Shown piece by piece: positions 48,597-59,906 of a DNA stretch of 64,000 nt. A program made the translations under genes and the position numbers. The stretch covers positions 2,294,001-2,358,000 of the forward strand of contig CM073201.1 in NCBI GenBank assembly GCA_037042915.1, given 5' to 3'. Each line of letters begins with the position of its first letter. Within the stretch, counting starts at the first letter, position 1. The notes beneath the pieces were generated by a model. That model did no database searches. It saw only the letters and a list, made by a program, of their open reading frames with translations, and had not been told where the DNA came from. The stretch is from Auricularia sp. M13. Taxonomy: Eukaryota; Basidiomycota; Agaricomycetes; Auriculariales; Auriculariaceae.

Positions 48597-50456
48597 ATGA
48601 CCCTCGAATTATTGTGCGCGTTGACGGAGCATCCGCCTTCGGAGTACCTATTCGATCTGCAGTATGCGGACTGCAACAAGCTTGACGATCCCAAAATCAG
48701 TGATCTTCTTGAAGATGCAGCTGAACACCACCACATCCAATGCGGTTGCGCTTTCGCAATTGGGAGCGTGGTGTGGGCCGTCACTTTACCCGCGACAGAC
48801 GAGGCCTTTCGGAAGTTTAGGCCGGGGAGTACTCGCCTTGGGTTGGATACCCCGTTGAACAGTATTCAACACCCTGGCGCCGGCCGTATCGGCATTGTGA
48901 TATTCGCGGATACTCGTCCTAGCACTGGTGGGTTGCACTGTCAGCTGCGATCCGAATCTAATCGCAATTTCTAGATTATCTGCGTCTCTATCGAACCAAG
49001 AGATTCGTGATTTTGCGGCACGCCAATGCAGGAGTATTACAACGATTTGGAGGTGATGTCAGTGTCCAATGCCTGTCTCTTTGTTCAAAGTTTTCCAACG
49101 TACACTTCAGGTCCAGCTTCCCGGCACTCATCAGGTCCACTACGACGCTATGTGTCGCATTCGAGGATTAACCCTTGTGAACAAGACGGAATTGGCTCGG
49201 GCATTCTTGGAGCATTGCACGTGCCCTGTTCTTCCTATTCTTCGCAGGCCGAAGGGATTTGGAAAGTCGACATTCTTGACCACCGTCGAGTCTTTCTTTG
49301 ACGTTCTGGCTCTCCATGCATATTTTCCCTTCATGAATCAAGAGCATGCGTCGGACACTGCAGCCGCGTATGCGTATCACCGGCTGCTTGTCTTGCGCCT
49401 GGACTTTGTCGATCTTCAACTGCGCGAGGACATAAGCCTGGAGGACGCATATGACGAATGCGAGAGATTCTCAAAACAAGCGGCGCGTAACTTCTACGGC
49501 AGATACAAAAATTACCTGGCACCGTATGCTGCAACCCGACGCAATTGGTCCATCGATTTTCCATCAGTAATTGTGAGTACACCTATTCTTTGCATCCACA
49601 GTCTGATACCGAGCTACCTCAGGCTGCTGCGAAAGGCCAAGGATTCGGCATATTCCTCTCTATCGATAACTACACGGCGCCCGCCAAGTATCGCAGCCTA
49701 GCTATAATGGAAGCCGTCGCCGAAACTATCCTGGTGGACGTAGGCGCTGCTGTAGACGGAGGGTTCGTTCGGTGCGGCATGATCGTCGGCGACACTGTCC
49801 CCCAAGCTCCGCCATGGTCCCACCTCGGGCATTTCACAGAGTATATCAACGATCTGTCCGACGATCCAGCGTTCTTTGAAGCTATAGGATTCACCCAGGA
49901 CGAGGTGGAAGCTCTCGGCGAGGCGTGTTCCATCCCGGTGCCCACTTTCCTCACGTGTCTCGGCATCGACAAAGCTGTCGATGGAGCTCCATCGCCCGCG
50001 GTCTACTGCGCTGCAGATGTGCTATCCGTCGCTCGGCAGTTTCTGGACGACCCTTCTGCCATTCCCGCTCCTCGCCCCGCTGCCGTCCTCCCACCTCTCC
50101 CCACAGTGGTCGATGAGGTCCCCCCGAAACATGAACCGTTTTTCGAGGTCGCCGACTCAGACATGTCAGAAGGTTTCTTCGACGATTTGGGACAGGGCAC
50201 CGTGCCAGACGACGACGAGGCATTCTGGACCATGTTGCAGAACGATCCCAGCTACATTGCCTCGCTGGGCAAGAGCTCCAGTTCGAAGACGGTGAAGATC
50301 ATTTCCCCGAAGTCCAGCCCTGCAAAGAGCGATGCGAGTTCACCTCGAGGCTCTGCGAGCTCGCGTTCCTATAACTCCTCGTTCATGTCGAATGAAAGCG
50401 CAACCTCGTCGGATCCGCCTTCCAGCCCGACCGACGAACGCGGAGCGCGCGATTGA
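48597..50456 (+). CDS. AAA-ATPase-like protein, tandem copy A
   Basis: Residues 1-110 form a domain I cannot name (LCALTEHPPSEYLFDLQYAD; GCAFAIGSVVWAVTLPATDE). After an intron at about 48929-48974 comes DYLRLYRTKRFVILRHANAG, and then the AAA-ATPase-like part: MCRIRGLTLVNKTELARAFL, the P-loop ILRRPKGFGKSTFLTTVESF, and MNQEHA followed by LLVLRLDFVDLQLREDISLE. A third part (GFGIFLSIDNYTAPAKYRSL; YINDLSDDPAFFEAIGF) leads to a Ser/Pro-rich tail. Walker A has Gly-Lys-Ser, so nucleotide binding is plausible. No PD-(D/E)XK motif is seen. The family resembles PF09820. The gene is duplicated in tandem just downstream and diverges from the nuclease gene. Exon joints near 49050-49110 were not fixed. Confidence 0.7.
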
Positions 50457-50640
50457 CGCGGCTATAGTGCAATACACACTCATTCATCTGTCATATGTCC
50501 TTGGACAATGTTCGCATAGGTAGAACGGTCTTTTGGCAAGCGACGCGTAACGCCATGGTTGTAGCCTTCGCATTTCTGCCACGTTTTCCCTTCAATGTTA
50601 GGCCCTGCGCAGTGACCAATAATAAAGATGGCCTATGAAG
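50300..50640 (+). repeat. Near-identical 3' segment of tandem copy A
   Basis: About 340 bp covering the Ser/Pro-rich tail codons, the stop and the 3' flank of copy A are nearly identical to 52396-52735 in copy B, including non-coding words such as ATGTCCTTGGACAATGTTCG. The central coding regions of the two genes differ far more. Confidence 0.7.
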
Positions 50641-50677
50641 ATTGTCAATCGTTTCGGACGAGTCCGCATCTTTCCTC

Positions 50678-52553
50678 ATGACCGCGACCCCCGAAAAGTT
50701 ATGCGCCTTAGAGGAGCACCCACCTTCGGAGTATCTCTTCGACCTGCAATATGCGGACTGCTGCATGCTCGAGCATCCCAGAATTAGCGACCTTCTCGAG
50801 GATGCGGCTGAACATCATCACGTTCATTGTGGATGTCGGTTTCGGATCGGGAGGGCATGGGCAGTCTCGTTGCCTGCGACCGATGAGGGCTTTAGGGACT
50901 TCAGTCGGGATAATGCTACCCACGTTGGGCTGGATACACAGTTAAGCGCTATTGAATGGCCTTCAGATGGACGCCTCGGACTCGTGATATCGAAGGAGTC
51001 CGAGTCAACGACCAGCATTGGTTAGAGATTCTTCCCAGACCGTATACGCTGGACTGACTTCCATGTTCCAGACTACCTACGGCTATATCGTATGCACCGA
51101 TTCTCTATTCGGAATCATGCCAGCGCGAGAGTAATCCAACGATTTGGCGGGGACGGTGTAAGTGTTCGACCACACCCGTCCGTTCCGCACTCGCAAAATG
51201 CGTGTTCCAGCTCCAGCTCGCTGGTCCTCATCAGGTCCATTACGACGAGATGTGCCGCATTCGAGGATTAACCTTCGTGGACAAGACGGAAATCGTGCAT
51301 GCCTTTTTGGAGCGCTGCGCGTCGCCTCGTCTCGCCATCCTTCGCAGGCCCAAGGGATTTGGAAAGACAACGTTCCTGTCCGCGGTCGAGTCTTTCTTCG
51401 ACGTTTTGGCTCTCCATGCATATTTCCCTTTCATGAATCAAGAGCATGCGTCGAGTCCTGCACATCACCGTCTGCTTGTCTTGCGCCTCGACTTCAACCA
51501 TCTTCAACTGCGCGAGGACATCAACCTGGAGGATGCATATGCCGAATGCGAAAGCTTTTTGAAGACAGCGGCGCGTAACTTCTATTTCACCTACAAGAAT
51601 TACCTTGAACCGTATGCTTCGACTCGGCGCAATTGGTACATCAACTTTCCAGCTGTAACGGTGAGTGCACATGTTCCTCGCATATCGTCTGATATATAGA
51701 GCAACTCTAGGCTGCTGCGAAAGCCCAAGGATTCGGCGTCTTCCTTTCGATCGATAACTATACTGCGCCGACCAAGTATCGCAGCCTTGCTATAATGGAA
51801 GCCATCGGCGAAACGATCTTTGTGGAAATGAGCGCTGCTATTTATGGAGGATTCATTAGATGTGGCATGCTCGTCGGTGACACTATCCCACACGCTCCGC
51901 CGTGGTCCAACCTAGGCCATTTCGAAGGACATACCAACGACCTATCCGACGATCCAGAATTTTACAGCGCCATCGGATTCACACGGGACGAGGTCGAAGC
52001 TCTCGGCGAGGCGTGTTCCATTCCGATGTCTTCCTTCCTCACATGTCTTTGCATTGGCACGGCTGACGGTGGAGCTTCGTCGCCTGCGGTCTACTGCGCT
52101 GCCGATGTGCTATCTGTGGCTCGCCAGTTTGTTCAGGACCGTTCTTCCAATCCTGCACCTCAACCCGCCGCTATTCTCCCACCTCTTCCCGCGGTGGTCG
52201 ACGAGGTTCCTCCAAGATTTGGGCCGTTTCCAGAGGTCGCCGACTCGGACATCTCAGATGAGTTCACCGCGGACGATTTGGGACTAGGGCAGGTCAACTT
52301 GCCGGACGACGAGGAGGCATTCTGGACTATGGTGCAGAACGAACGCGATGCCATTGCCTCGATGGGCAAAGGTTCCAGCCCGAAGATGTCGAAGATTATT
52401 TCGCCCAAGTCCAGCCCTGCCAAGAGCGATGCGAGTTCACCTAGAGGCTCTGCGAGCTCGCGTTCCTATAACTCCTCGTTCATGTCGAATGAAAGCGCAA
52501 CCTTGTCGGATCCGCCTTCCAGCCCGACCGACGAACGCGGGGCGCGCCATTGA
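50678..52553 (+). CDS. AAA-ATPase-like protein, tandem copy B
   Basis: This is a paralogue of copy A in the same order: LCALEEHPPSEYLFDLQYAD, an intron at about 51021, DYLRLYRMHRFSIRNHASAR, then LTFVDKTEIVHAFLERC with the family VDKT signature, and the P-loop ILRRPKGFGKTTFLSAVESF. The sequence HHRLLVLRLDFNHLQLREDI follows. The C-terminal half (GFGVFLSIDNYTAPTKYRSL; VNLPDDEEAFWTMVQNERDA) ends in the same Ser/Pro-rich tail as copy A. The start ATG at 50678 is preceded by a leader shared with the truncated copy at 45083. The frame is open throughout and Walker A is intact, so both copies may be functional. Product about 600 aa. Confidence 0.7.
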
Positions 52554-52735
52554 CGCGGCCATAGTGCAATACACACTTATTCATCTGTTATATGTCCTTG
52601 GACAATGTTCGCATAGGTAGAACAGTCTTTTCGCAAGCGACGTGTAACGCCATGGTTTTAGCCTTCGCATTTCTACCACGTTTTCCCTTCAATATTAGGC
52701 CCTGCGCAGTGAACAATGATAAAGATGACCAATGA
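52396..52735 (+). repeat. Near-identical 3' segment of tandem copy B
   Basis: This is the partner of 50300-50640. It runs past the stop codon to about 52735 (GACCAATGAAG), which marks the right edge of the tandem unit. Confidence 0.7.
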
Positions 52736-52964
52736 AGAAGCTCGACGTCGTTCAAACCAAACTATCTAACAAGCAGAGCAAGCAAAGCGCATGATACAGG
52801 GTTGACAAAATAGGAGCTTTACACGCAAAGTCCGTGGGCCCGGAATCCAGTCCAGGCTCGCAGACCTGAGCGCGTGTGTCGGCGTTGCGCCCAAGCCCGC
52901 GGATCGTCGTTGAGAGAGTTGAACACACGGAAAAAGAGAGGAAGGCTCGTGAAAAAAATATGCA

Positions 52965-53654
52965 TCATGCCTTGCTGCTGCCGCCCCTGCCCCGGGCCTG
53001 CTTGAGGTCCTCGCGCTCCTCGCCCTTCATCTGCGCCTGCGCGTACCCGAAGGCGGCGATGGTGGACCAGATGGCCGCGTTCGTGCCCTGCAGCCGGGTC
53101 GGCGTCAGCAGGCCGTGTTTCGAGATGACGGCTTTGTGCGTGTGTGGGCGTACCTGGTAGAACAACACGGTCAAGAACGCCTGGATTAGGAGTAACATGA
53201 TGCGCGGCACCCAGGTGCGCTGGATGCCGATGTTCTTGAGGCCGGGCGGCGGGAGCTCGAGGACGAGCATGACGGCCGAAATGAGCATCGTGAGGATCTG
53301 GACGACGGGCACGTTGACGATGATCGACTGGAATGGCATTGCGCTCGCCGGCGGTCTGCGGCGGACAAGCAGCGCGCGCAGCAGTCAGATAGTGCGCGAC
53401 AAAGGGGATGAATGCGCACTGGAGACCGCCGGGCGCGCGCAGGTGGCCGCCGACGAAGGACCAGAAGAACATCCTGTAGAATATGCCCCAGTATCCGGCC
53501 CACATGGCGTCTGCGAGAGCACGGCACGGTGTGTATGTATGTATCAGGAACACTGCGTGCATAGCGAGTCTGCCGATCCCGGGACCGGTTGCTTACAGAC
53601 GCTGGCCGTGATGGAGACGAAACGGGCCCACTCGTGCCAGATGAAAGCACCCAT
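52965..53654 (-). CDS. Small conserved basidiomycete membrane protein
   Basis: The start MGAFIWHEWARFVSITAS (ATG 53654) is spliced to MWAGYWGIFYRMFFWSFVGG, then to AMPFQSIIVNVPVVQILTML, and finally to LQGTNAAIWSTIAAFGYAQA. It stops at 52965. Three or four hydrophobic segments are visible (around VVQILTMLISAVMLVLEL and IMLLLIQAFLTVLFYQ), followed by a charged tail (KGEEREDLKQARGRGGSSKA). I know this pattern as a conserved membrane protein of basidiomycetes without assigned function, possibly the one listed as DUF7727, which I could not check. Three introns are needed. Confidence 0.7.
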
Positions 53655-54246
53655 TTCTGAACTTTACTGAGGCTGGTGGTGGTTCGTGAGGAGCGAGCAG
53701 GAGCAGGTGGGCGTGTCAAGCAGAGCGTCCGGGCGCTGGAGCAAGCAGAGACGTTGGGCGTTGGAGAGGCGGGGCGGCGGGCGTAGAAAGGCGGACGAAG
53801 AACGAATGGGGAGCGTCGAGCTCAACAAGGTCAACTCGCACGGCGAGCGAGCGGGCGGAACGAACGAACGAACGAAAGGAAGGGAAGAGGGGAAAGAGCA
53901 AGAGCGCACTGGCGGAGCCTGAGTGTACCATGGCCATTTCGGACTCGGGGCCCTGCATCAGATCTGGTGTAGCAACCGTCGTGCCACTGCCCCTTGCCAC
54001 CGCTAGCGGTTCCGCTGCCCCGGCTCGCGCTCAATCTCTCGAGCTCTCATCTCAAGTCATCTCTCCATGTTCAACGTACAGAGACACTTGACGCCCAAGT
54101 GTTAGTCTACAACACTCGCAACCAACCAGCCAGCCGAAACGAAGAAAACAAAAACAAAACACACAACAAAACGGCAGCGAGCAGTACAACATGACGCGGG
54201 AGGGCGGACGGTGTCCATCAAGTGCTCACCGAGGATCCGTACACAC
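53655..54246. other. Intergenic stretch with a short tetranucleotide repeat
   Basis: This 592-bp gap lies between two minus-strand genes. It contains a GAAC repeat (53858-53877, about 4.5 units) in a purine-rich plus strand, which is a pyrimidine tract on the coding strand and is common in fungal promoters. No gene is supported. Confidence 0.5.
53858..53877 (+). repeat. GAAC microsatellite
   Basis: Four perfect GAAC units are followed by GAAA, within the promoter side of the small membrane protein gene. Confidence 0.8.
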
Positions 54247-56470
54247 TTAGACAGGCTCTCCAAACTTGACCGTGGTCGTCTCCGCGGGAGTCATAATCAG
54301 CGTCTGAGGACGCGACGGTCGCGACGGTCCCTGCACGTCGGTCTCCAACACGATAGGGGGCGGACGCTGCTGCGGCCGTTGCGGGAGCGCGCCGATGGCA
54401 GCAGCAGCGGTGCTGGTGATCAGCGGAGGCGCCTTGCGCGCGACCTGTGCAAGGAAAGCCACCGCATGAGAACCTAGCGCATACCCACGAGAAGCGAAGA
54501 AAAAAAATTGCGAGTCATACCTTCTGCGGCGCCGGAGCTGGCGATGCGGACCGGGACGCAGGAATCCTGACAGACGGGCGGGGCACAGGTGCAAGAGGTG
54601 CATTCGCACTGGCAGCGGGGCGCACCGCGGGCTGCCGTGCCGCGGCCGCGGTGCTCGTGATGACCGGCACGGGCTTGCGGACGGCTGGCTTGGCTGCTGT
54701 CGGGGGCTTCGGGAGCGCAGCAGGCGCCGGCGCAGGGGCAGGCAGGTTCGTCACGATCGGCGCGAGCTTCGGTCGTGCTGGCTCGTTAGCTGCGGCCTGC
54801 GTTCCAATCCAATCATTATCAGATTATTTTTTGCAACAGTCGCGCGCCGGATCGAGGAATGCCCACCATGACTTTGGGATCATCAGTCTTCTCGAAGGGG
54901 CTCGATCCGACGACTGTCGTCGTCGACGAGGGCATCGAGCCCGTCTCGCCATCGGCGCGCGCTTGAAGCGGTCCATGACGCTGCCCATGCCGCTGAAGGG
55001 GTACTCGATGCCCCGCATGCTGGAGCTGATGCGCCTGCGCGACTTCATGCACATCACGACCGCGGCGATGAGCAGACAGAGGCCGAGCAACGCGCCTGCC
55101 GCTGTCAACTGGTTAGGACCACGTATCCTTGCGTATTACGACGAGAGCGTACCTATACCGACGATCTCGACAGTCGTAAAGCGGTGGCTGTTTCGTCTTT
55201 AGTGACATGTTGGATAACTGGATGGACGATGCACGTACCCTTGGTTAGCCAGTGGGAACTGGCCGTCATCGGTAGCAGGGATGGCACTTGCGCTGTGCGT
55301 TTTATCAATTTCGTTGTCATCAGATACCCGTCGAGCAGAACTCACACAGGATCGACAGCAGCCAGAGGTGCTGCTAGCAGAGAACGCGGTGGGCGCCTGG
55401 AAGACCTGCGCAAAGTCAAAGTCGACATAGGTCGAGCGGTCGGTCGCGTCGCTCGTGAGGGTCAGCTCGTGCTTTCCGTCACCCAGGCCGCTGTCGAAAA
55501 ACTGATTTCGGACACACATATTTCAGAGACGTGTGAGTAGGGCACTGAGGATGACGCACCAGCAGCGTCTACAATCGCCGGATAACAATCAATGTCTAAT
55601 GCGCACAGCAAGGAGAGAGAGCTCGGCAGCACTCACGGAGGAGTGGAACGACGAGACGGTCGGCACGAACGATGTCTTGCGGCCGTCGATCTCGACGCTG
55701 TAGGGCGAGTGGGCCTGGGAGAGCGAGCCGAAAAGACCGATGGCGTCGCCGTCGAATTCGTATTTGAACGCCACGCCGGGCGCCTGGGCGAAATGCGAGG
55801 TGCCATCGGCGAAGAACTCGCGGGCGTTCTGCTGCCAGGCGGCGTCGTCGGGGAGGTACGCGAGGCCCGCGTCGGGCGCGGCGTCGTCGACGGTCGTTGG
55901 CGACCTGCATCAGGGTGGTGTGAGATTAGGCTTGGCTTGCGGTTGCGACGGGGGAGAGCACGCACGACGCGGGGACCTCGAAGACTATGGAGTCGATGTC
56001 GAGCGCGGCGGCGTCCTTGTTCGTGATGGTGACCGTGTGCTCGCCGAGGGCGAAGCCGGCGGCGCGGACGAGCGGGGCGTTGGGCACGACGGCTGGCTGG
56101 GCACCGCTCTGGATGATCTCGGGCCCGTTGTCGACGCGCACGGTGTACTGGCCGTGGGTGGGCCCGTTGGAGCCGAAGATCCATATGCCGGTGCCCTTGA
56201 ACTTGAACGTCGCGGACGCGCCGGGCTGGCTCGTTGTGCGGAACGAGTTGGAGGAGGATTGCTACAGCGCGTCATTAGCGATCTGTCAATTGGGGTGGTT
56301 GCTGAACAGACCTGAAGGAGCGTGTCGTCCTGCGGAGAGTCTATCCAGGCCGAAGCTGGTTCATACTTGATAAGAGGACTCGTGTCCTCGACTGTGCGGG
56401 CGGATGAGCGCGTTATCAGGGCGGCCAAAAGCGCGAAGACGGACCGGTGATGTTGACAGTCGATGCCGAC
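54247..56470 (-). CDS. Single-pass surface protein with two jelly-roll-like ectodomains
   Basis: A hydrophobic start (VFALLAALITRSSA) looks like a signal peptide, but its ATG was not fixed. Two related extracellular units follow: ATFKFKGTGIWIFGSNGPTH with GQYTVRVDNGP, and VAFKYEFDGDAIGLFGSLSQ with SPYSVEIDGRKTSFVP, each a beta-rich galactose-binding-like pattern common in basidiomycete membrane proteins. A transmembrane helix (AGALLGLCLLIAAVVMCM) is followed by the basic stop-transfer sequence KSRRR. The cytoplasmic tail is long and rich in Pro, Ala and Val (PAPAPAPAALPKPP; KAPPLITSTAAAAIGALP) and ends TTTVKFGEPV at 54247. About seven introns occur. A cell-wall sensor or adhesion role is possible but not shown. 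Confidence 0.6.
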
Positions 56471-56668
56471 ATTGCGTGAAAGGCCAGCCAGCCGCCGTAA
56501 AATCCAATAAAATATGCAGAAAAAGAAAGACAGCCGGGAACGGGAATGGGAACGCGAAGAGGAAAGGGAAAGGGGAAGGGCTGGGAACGGGCATCACGCT
56601 CATGATGCGGATGGCGGGCGCGACGGGGCGGAGGCAGTGTCGGGATCTGGGCGCTTGTCTCAACCTCA

Positions 56669-59600
56669 ATGCCACCAAAACCGTCAAGCGCGCTCGTGCC
56701 GCGCGGCGTCTCCGGCCTCGCCAACAAGCAGCGCGCAGGGGTCTCGCGCGCACGGGCAAGGGCCACGCAGACGACCGCGACAAGCACACCACCAGCCTCG
56801 TCCTCAGACACGGCCAGGGCGGCATCTGGCAGTCGGGCGAGGTTGTCCTCAAGGGCGGCCACTACAGCGGGCCCCAGAAGCTCGCCTTCAGAGCCAGTGC
56901 GTGCTCGAGTCCCACCGTCTTCCCGGTCGCGCGCTGACTCTGGCGGGCACCTGTTTCAGACAACCTCATCAAGCAGGGCGTGCTCGCGCCCTTCCAGTTC
57001 ACTCAGCTGCTCAACATTGCCTGGTCCCAATGCGATCGTGCGTGTCTTCGATGGTGCAGCTCTTTTTTTTTCGCGATGCTGACGGGAAGCTTAAAGTCAA
57101 TCTGCGCACGGTTGAGCGGCTCGTTGATTACCACGATTTCTACCGCGATATGAAGGCCGCCATCGAACAGCGTCCCGAAGTCTGCTCTGCCCGCGCACGC
57201 GGCGAGACACGCGACTTCCTCAAGGACAAGAACTTTGTCGCGACCCACGTCGCCGCCCGGTATGTCGGCATCCCTGCTGTCCGCGTGCTCAGCCTCCAAT
57301 CTCTGATGCGCGCCTCCCAGGATCCACAATCTGTTCTTCGTGGCGTCGGCCTGGCGCATGATCTGGACAATTCTCGTGCATATAGGCGAGCTGCTCGACC
57401 AGGACACGCCCGTCCGTCTCCAGCTCACGACTAACGACAACCTGCGCAACTACTTTCTCGTCCTCTACGATTGCATCAACGATGTCATCGAGATTGGAAA
57501 ACAGCAGGTGTCGCAGCTGATCGTCGCCTCTGGTGAGCAGCCCTGCTGTTTCCTTAGCCGGTTTGTGACGCTCACACGCCGCCTGAAGAGTACTACAACA
57601 AATACTTCGTCCTCACCGATGACAACCAAGTGCAGTTCAACCCCGAGCACATCCGCGAAGCCCACAAGTCGCTCCTCACGACCATCATGCTCGAGCTCGC
57701 GCTCACCAACTCGAGCTACCCGCTCAACATCCTCATGTCCTCGCTCGGCGATGTCATCGCCGACGCGCCCAAGGGCAAGCACCGTGAGTCTCTCCGATGA
57801 TGCGCGCCAGAGTGCGGAGTTCACAGCGTCGGACGACGGCTTCAGGCATTGGGCAGGGGCTCTGGGATGCCATTGGTGATCTGAGTGTGAGTCGAATACA
57901 CTCCAGGACAGCTGTGGGCAAATCTCTGACATGTCGAGCTTGTTAGGTCGCCGTCGACTTCCGCGGACAGCTTGACGCCGCTCTCACGGCCAATAAGACT
58001 GACTTTAAGCAGTGGTTCGACAATGCTCCGGCGTACATGGAGGGGTATAGGAAGTACAAGGAGGCCATCGAGCTCTCGGAGGAAGCCTCGCAGCTCATCG
58101 ACAGCTTCAAAGACATCATCTACCCGCTTGAGAAGACGGAGAACCCCGCAGTGCTCATCAAACTGTGGAAGGCCATTAACGACGTGCGTCACCTTCACGT
58201 CCACGCACAGTCAATCGCATGCTCCACGCGTCGCGCTTGCAGAATTACGCCGCCGTGGCAGGCAAGAACATCGAGGCGTTGTGGCTGCTGGAAGGCGCGT
58301 GGGATCAGCAGCCGCGCTGGCGGACGTTCCACCTGCCGCAGCTGGACGAGGACTCGGACGGCGACGGCGGGTTCAACGACCGCAAGCGCGTGCAGCTGCT
58401 CAAAAACGCCAAGCGCCGCGACAACGCGCCGCGCAAGCCGCGCCTGATGATCGCGAACACCGCCGCGAACGCCAGCGACGACGACGACGACCTGCCGGAG
58501 CTGCTCGACGTGTCGGACTCGTCCGAGGAGGAGGACGACGATAGTGACGACGACGATGAGGAGGAGGAGGACGACGAGAGCGACTATGACGAAGACGATA
58601 TGGAGCAGCTGGACGACCTTATGCGCGAGGCCCAGCAGTACAAGTTCGAGAGCCCCGAGGACAATCCCAACGTTCCCGCGGATGTGGGCGATAACCCGTT
58701 CATCCGCATGATGAAGGGGCTCAAGGGTGCGCGACTTTTGCTTGAGTATGCCTGCATTTGCTCATGGGTGTTCATTCGAAGGTCGCTTTGCTTCGCTCAA
58801 TCCGAGGACCAAACCAGGCGAGGCAGTCCGCGTTCCGGACGCGCGTCTTACGGTGGATGAGCAGAAGGGTCAGCCCAAAAAGCCTACGCCGCAGGGTATG
58901 CGATCTTCTGCCTATCAGTTCGTCGTACTCATTTCATTGCGTGCTCTCTCAGCTGCTGCCGCGCCACCGAAGGCTCCTCCGGCGCCCCCGCAGGCGTCTG
59001 GCACCAAGGTCACAGTCGAGGAAGTTCTCGACGAAGAAGCGGGCGGCGTCTCCGCGGCGAAGAAGAAGAAGAAAAAGAAGAAGAAGAAGCCCGCCAAGAA
59101 AACGGACTCCGAGGCGATCGCCCAGCAGGAAGCGGCGTCGACGACGTCGGTGGCGACGCCGCCCCCGGCGTCGCCTTCGCCCGCGCCGACCACCTCGCCC
59201 GCACCGCCGTCACCTGCAAAGAAGCCGGCGGAGAAGAAGAAGCCGGCGCCCAAGCCCGCGCAGGTCAACCCGATCATCAGGGAGTACGACCCGAGCATGT
59301 CGCTGCTGTCGCTCTCGCTGGGCCCGGAGACGGCGCAGTCCGCGCGGTCGTACCTCGCGCAGCAGGGCACGGAGACGAAGACGAAGGTGAAGTCGCGCCC
59401 CGCGGACGCGCCGCAGCCGGAGCGCAAGAGCCTGTTCTCGCGCCTGCGGCGGGACCCCGACGAGGCGCACGAGCGGGAGAAGCGCGAGGACGAGAAGAAG
59501 ACGAGCAGCCGCTGGGGCATCTTCGCGGGCATGAAGAAGAAGGCGTCGCGCACGCTGCGCAGGATCGTCGCGCCCGGCCGCGAGGAGCGCGGGAAGCAGA

Positions 59601-59906
59601 GCATGAAGTGGGAGGAGTTCGAGCGCGCGATGCAGCATATGGGCTTCACCGTCGACGGATCCACCGCCGGCTCCAGCGTGCGCTTCACGCCGCCCAACAA
59701 CGACCAGGTAAGTGTCCTTACCTACTATACCGGGCCCGAGACGGCGTACTGACGGATGTGCGCGCGCGATGCAGCCCATCACGTTCCACAAGCCGCACCC
59801 GGACTCGACCATCCACCCCGTCATGTTGCTCGAGTTTTCCAAGCGCCTCAAGGACAAATACGGCTGGACGGAAGAGATGTTCGCCTCGGCTTATGATGAC
59901 GAGTGA
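56669..59906 (+). CDS. Acidic/Lys-rich protein with HicA-like C-terminal domain
   Basis: The N-terminal half is helical and unknown to me (VNLRTVERLVDYHDFYRDMK; MIWTILVHIGELLDQDTPVR; LELALTNSSYPLNILMSSL; AIELSEEASQLIDSFKDIIY). A very acidic run (about 58480-58610) and a ten-Lys run (about 59064-59090) follow. The C-terminal 80 residues (MKWEEFERAMQHMGFTVDGS; SSVRFTPPNND-QPITFHKPH; MLLEFSKRLKDKYGW) have the alpha-beta-beta-beta-alpha order of the HicA/YcfA fold. The HicA catalytic His in its Gly-Ser-His motif is Ser here. It stops at 59904-59906. The first exon is doubtful: MPPKPSSALVPRGVSGLANK (ATG 56669) is in a different frame from GGIWQSGEVVLKGGHYSGP just downstream, so a missed splice, another start or a frameshift is involved. 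Confidence 0.6.

Noticed and set aside
48597-52553. The AAA-like genes as a transposon
   Set aside because: No terminal inverted repeats, target-site duplications, transposase or reverse transcriptase motif seen at the unit edges.
53858-53877. GAAC repeat as a CRISPR-like or telomeric array
   Set aside because: Only about four units of 4 bp with no spacers; a simple microsatellite.
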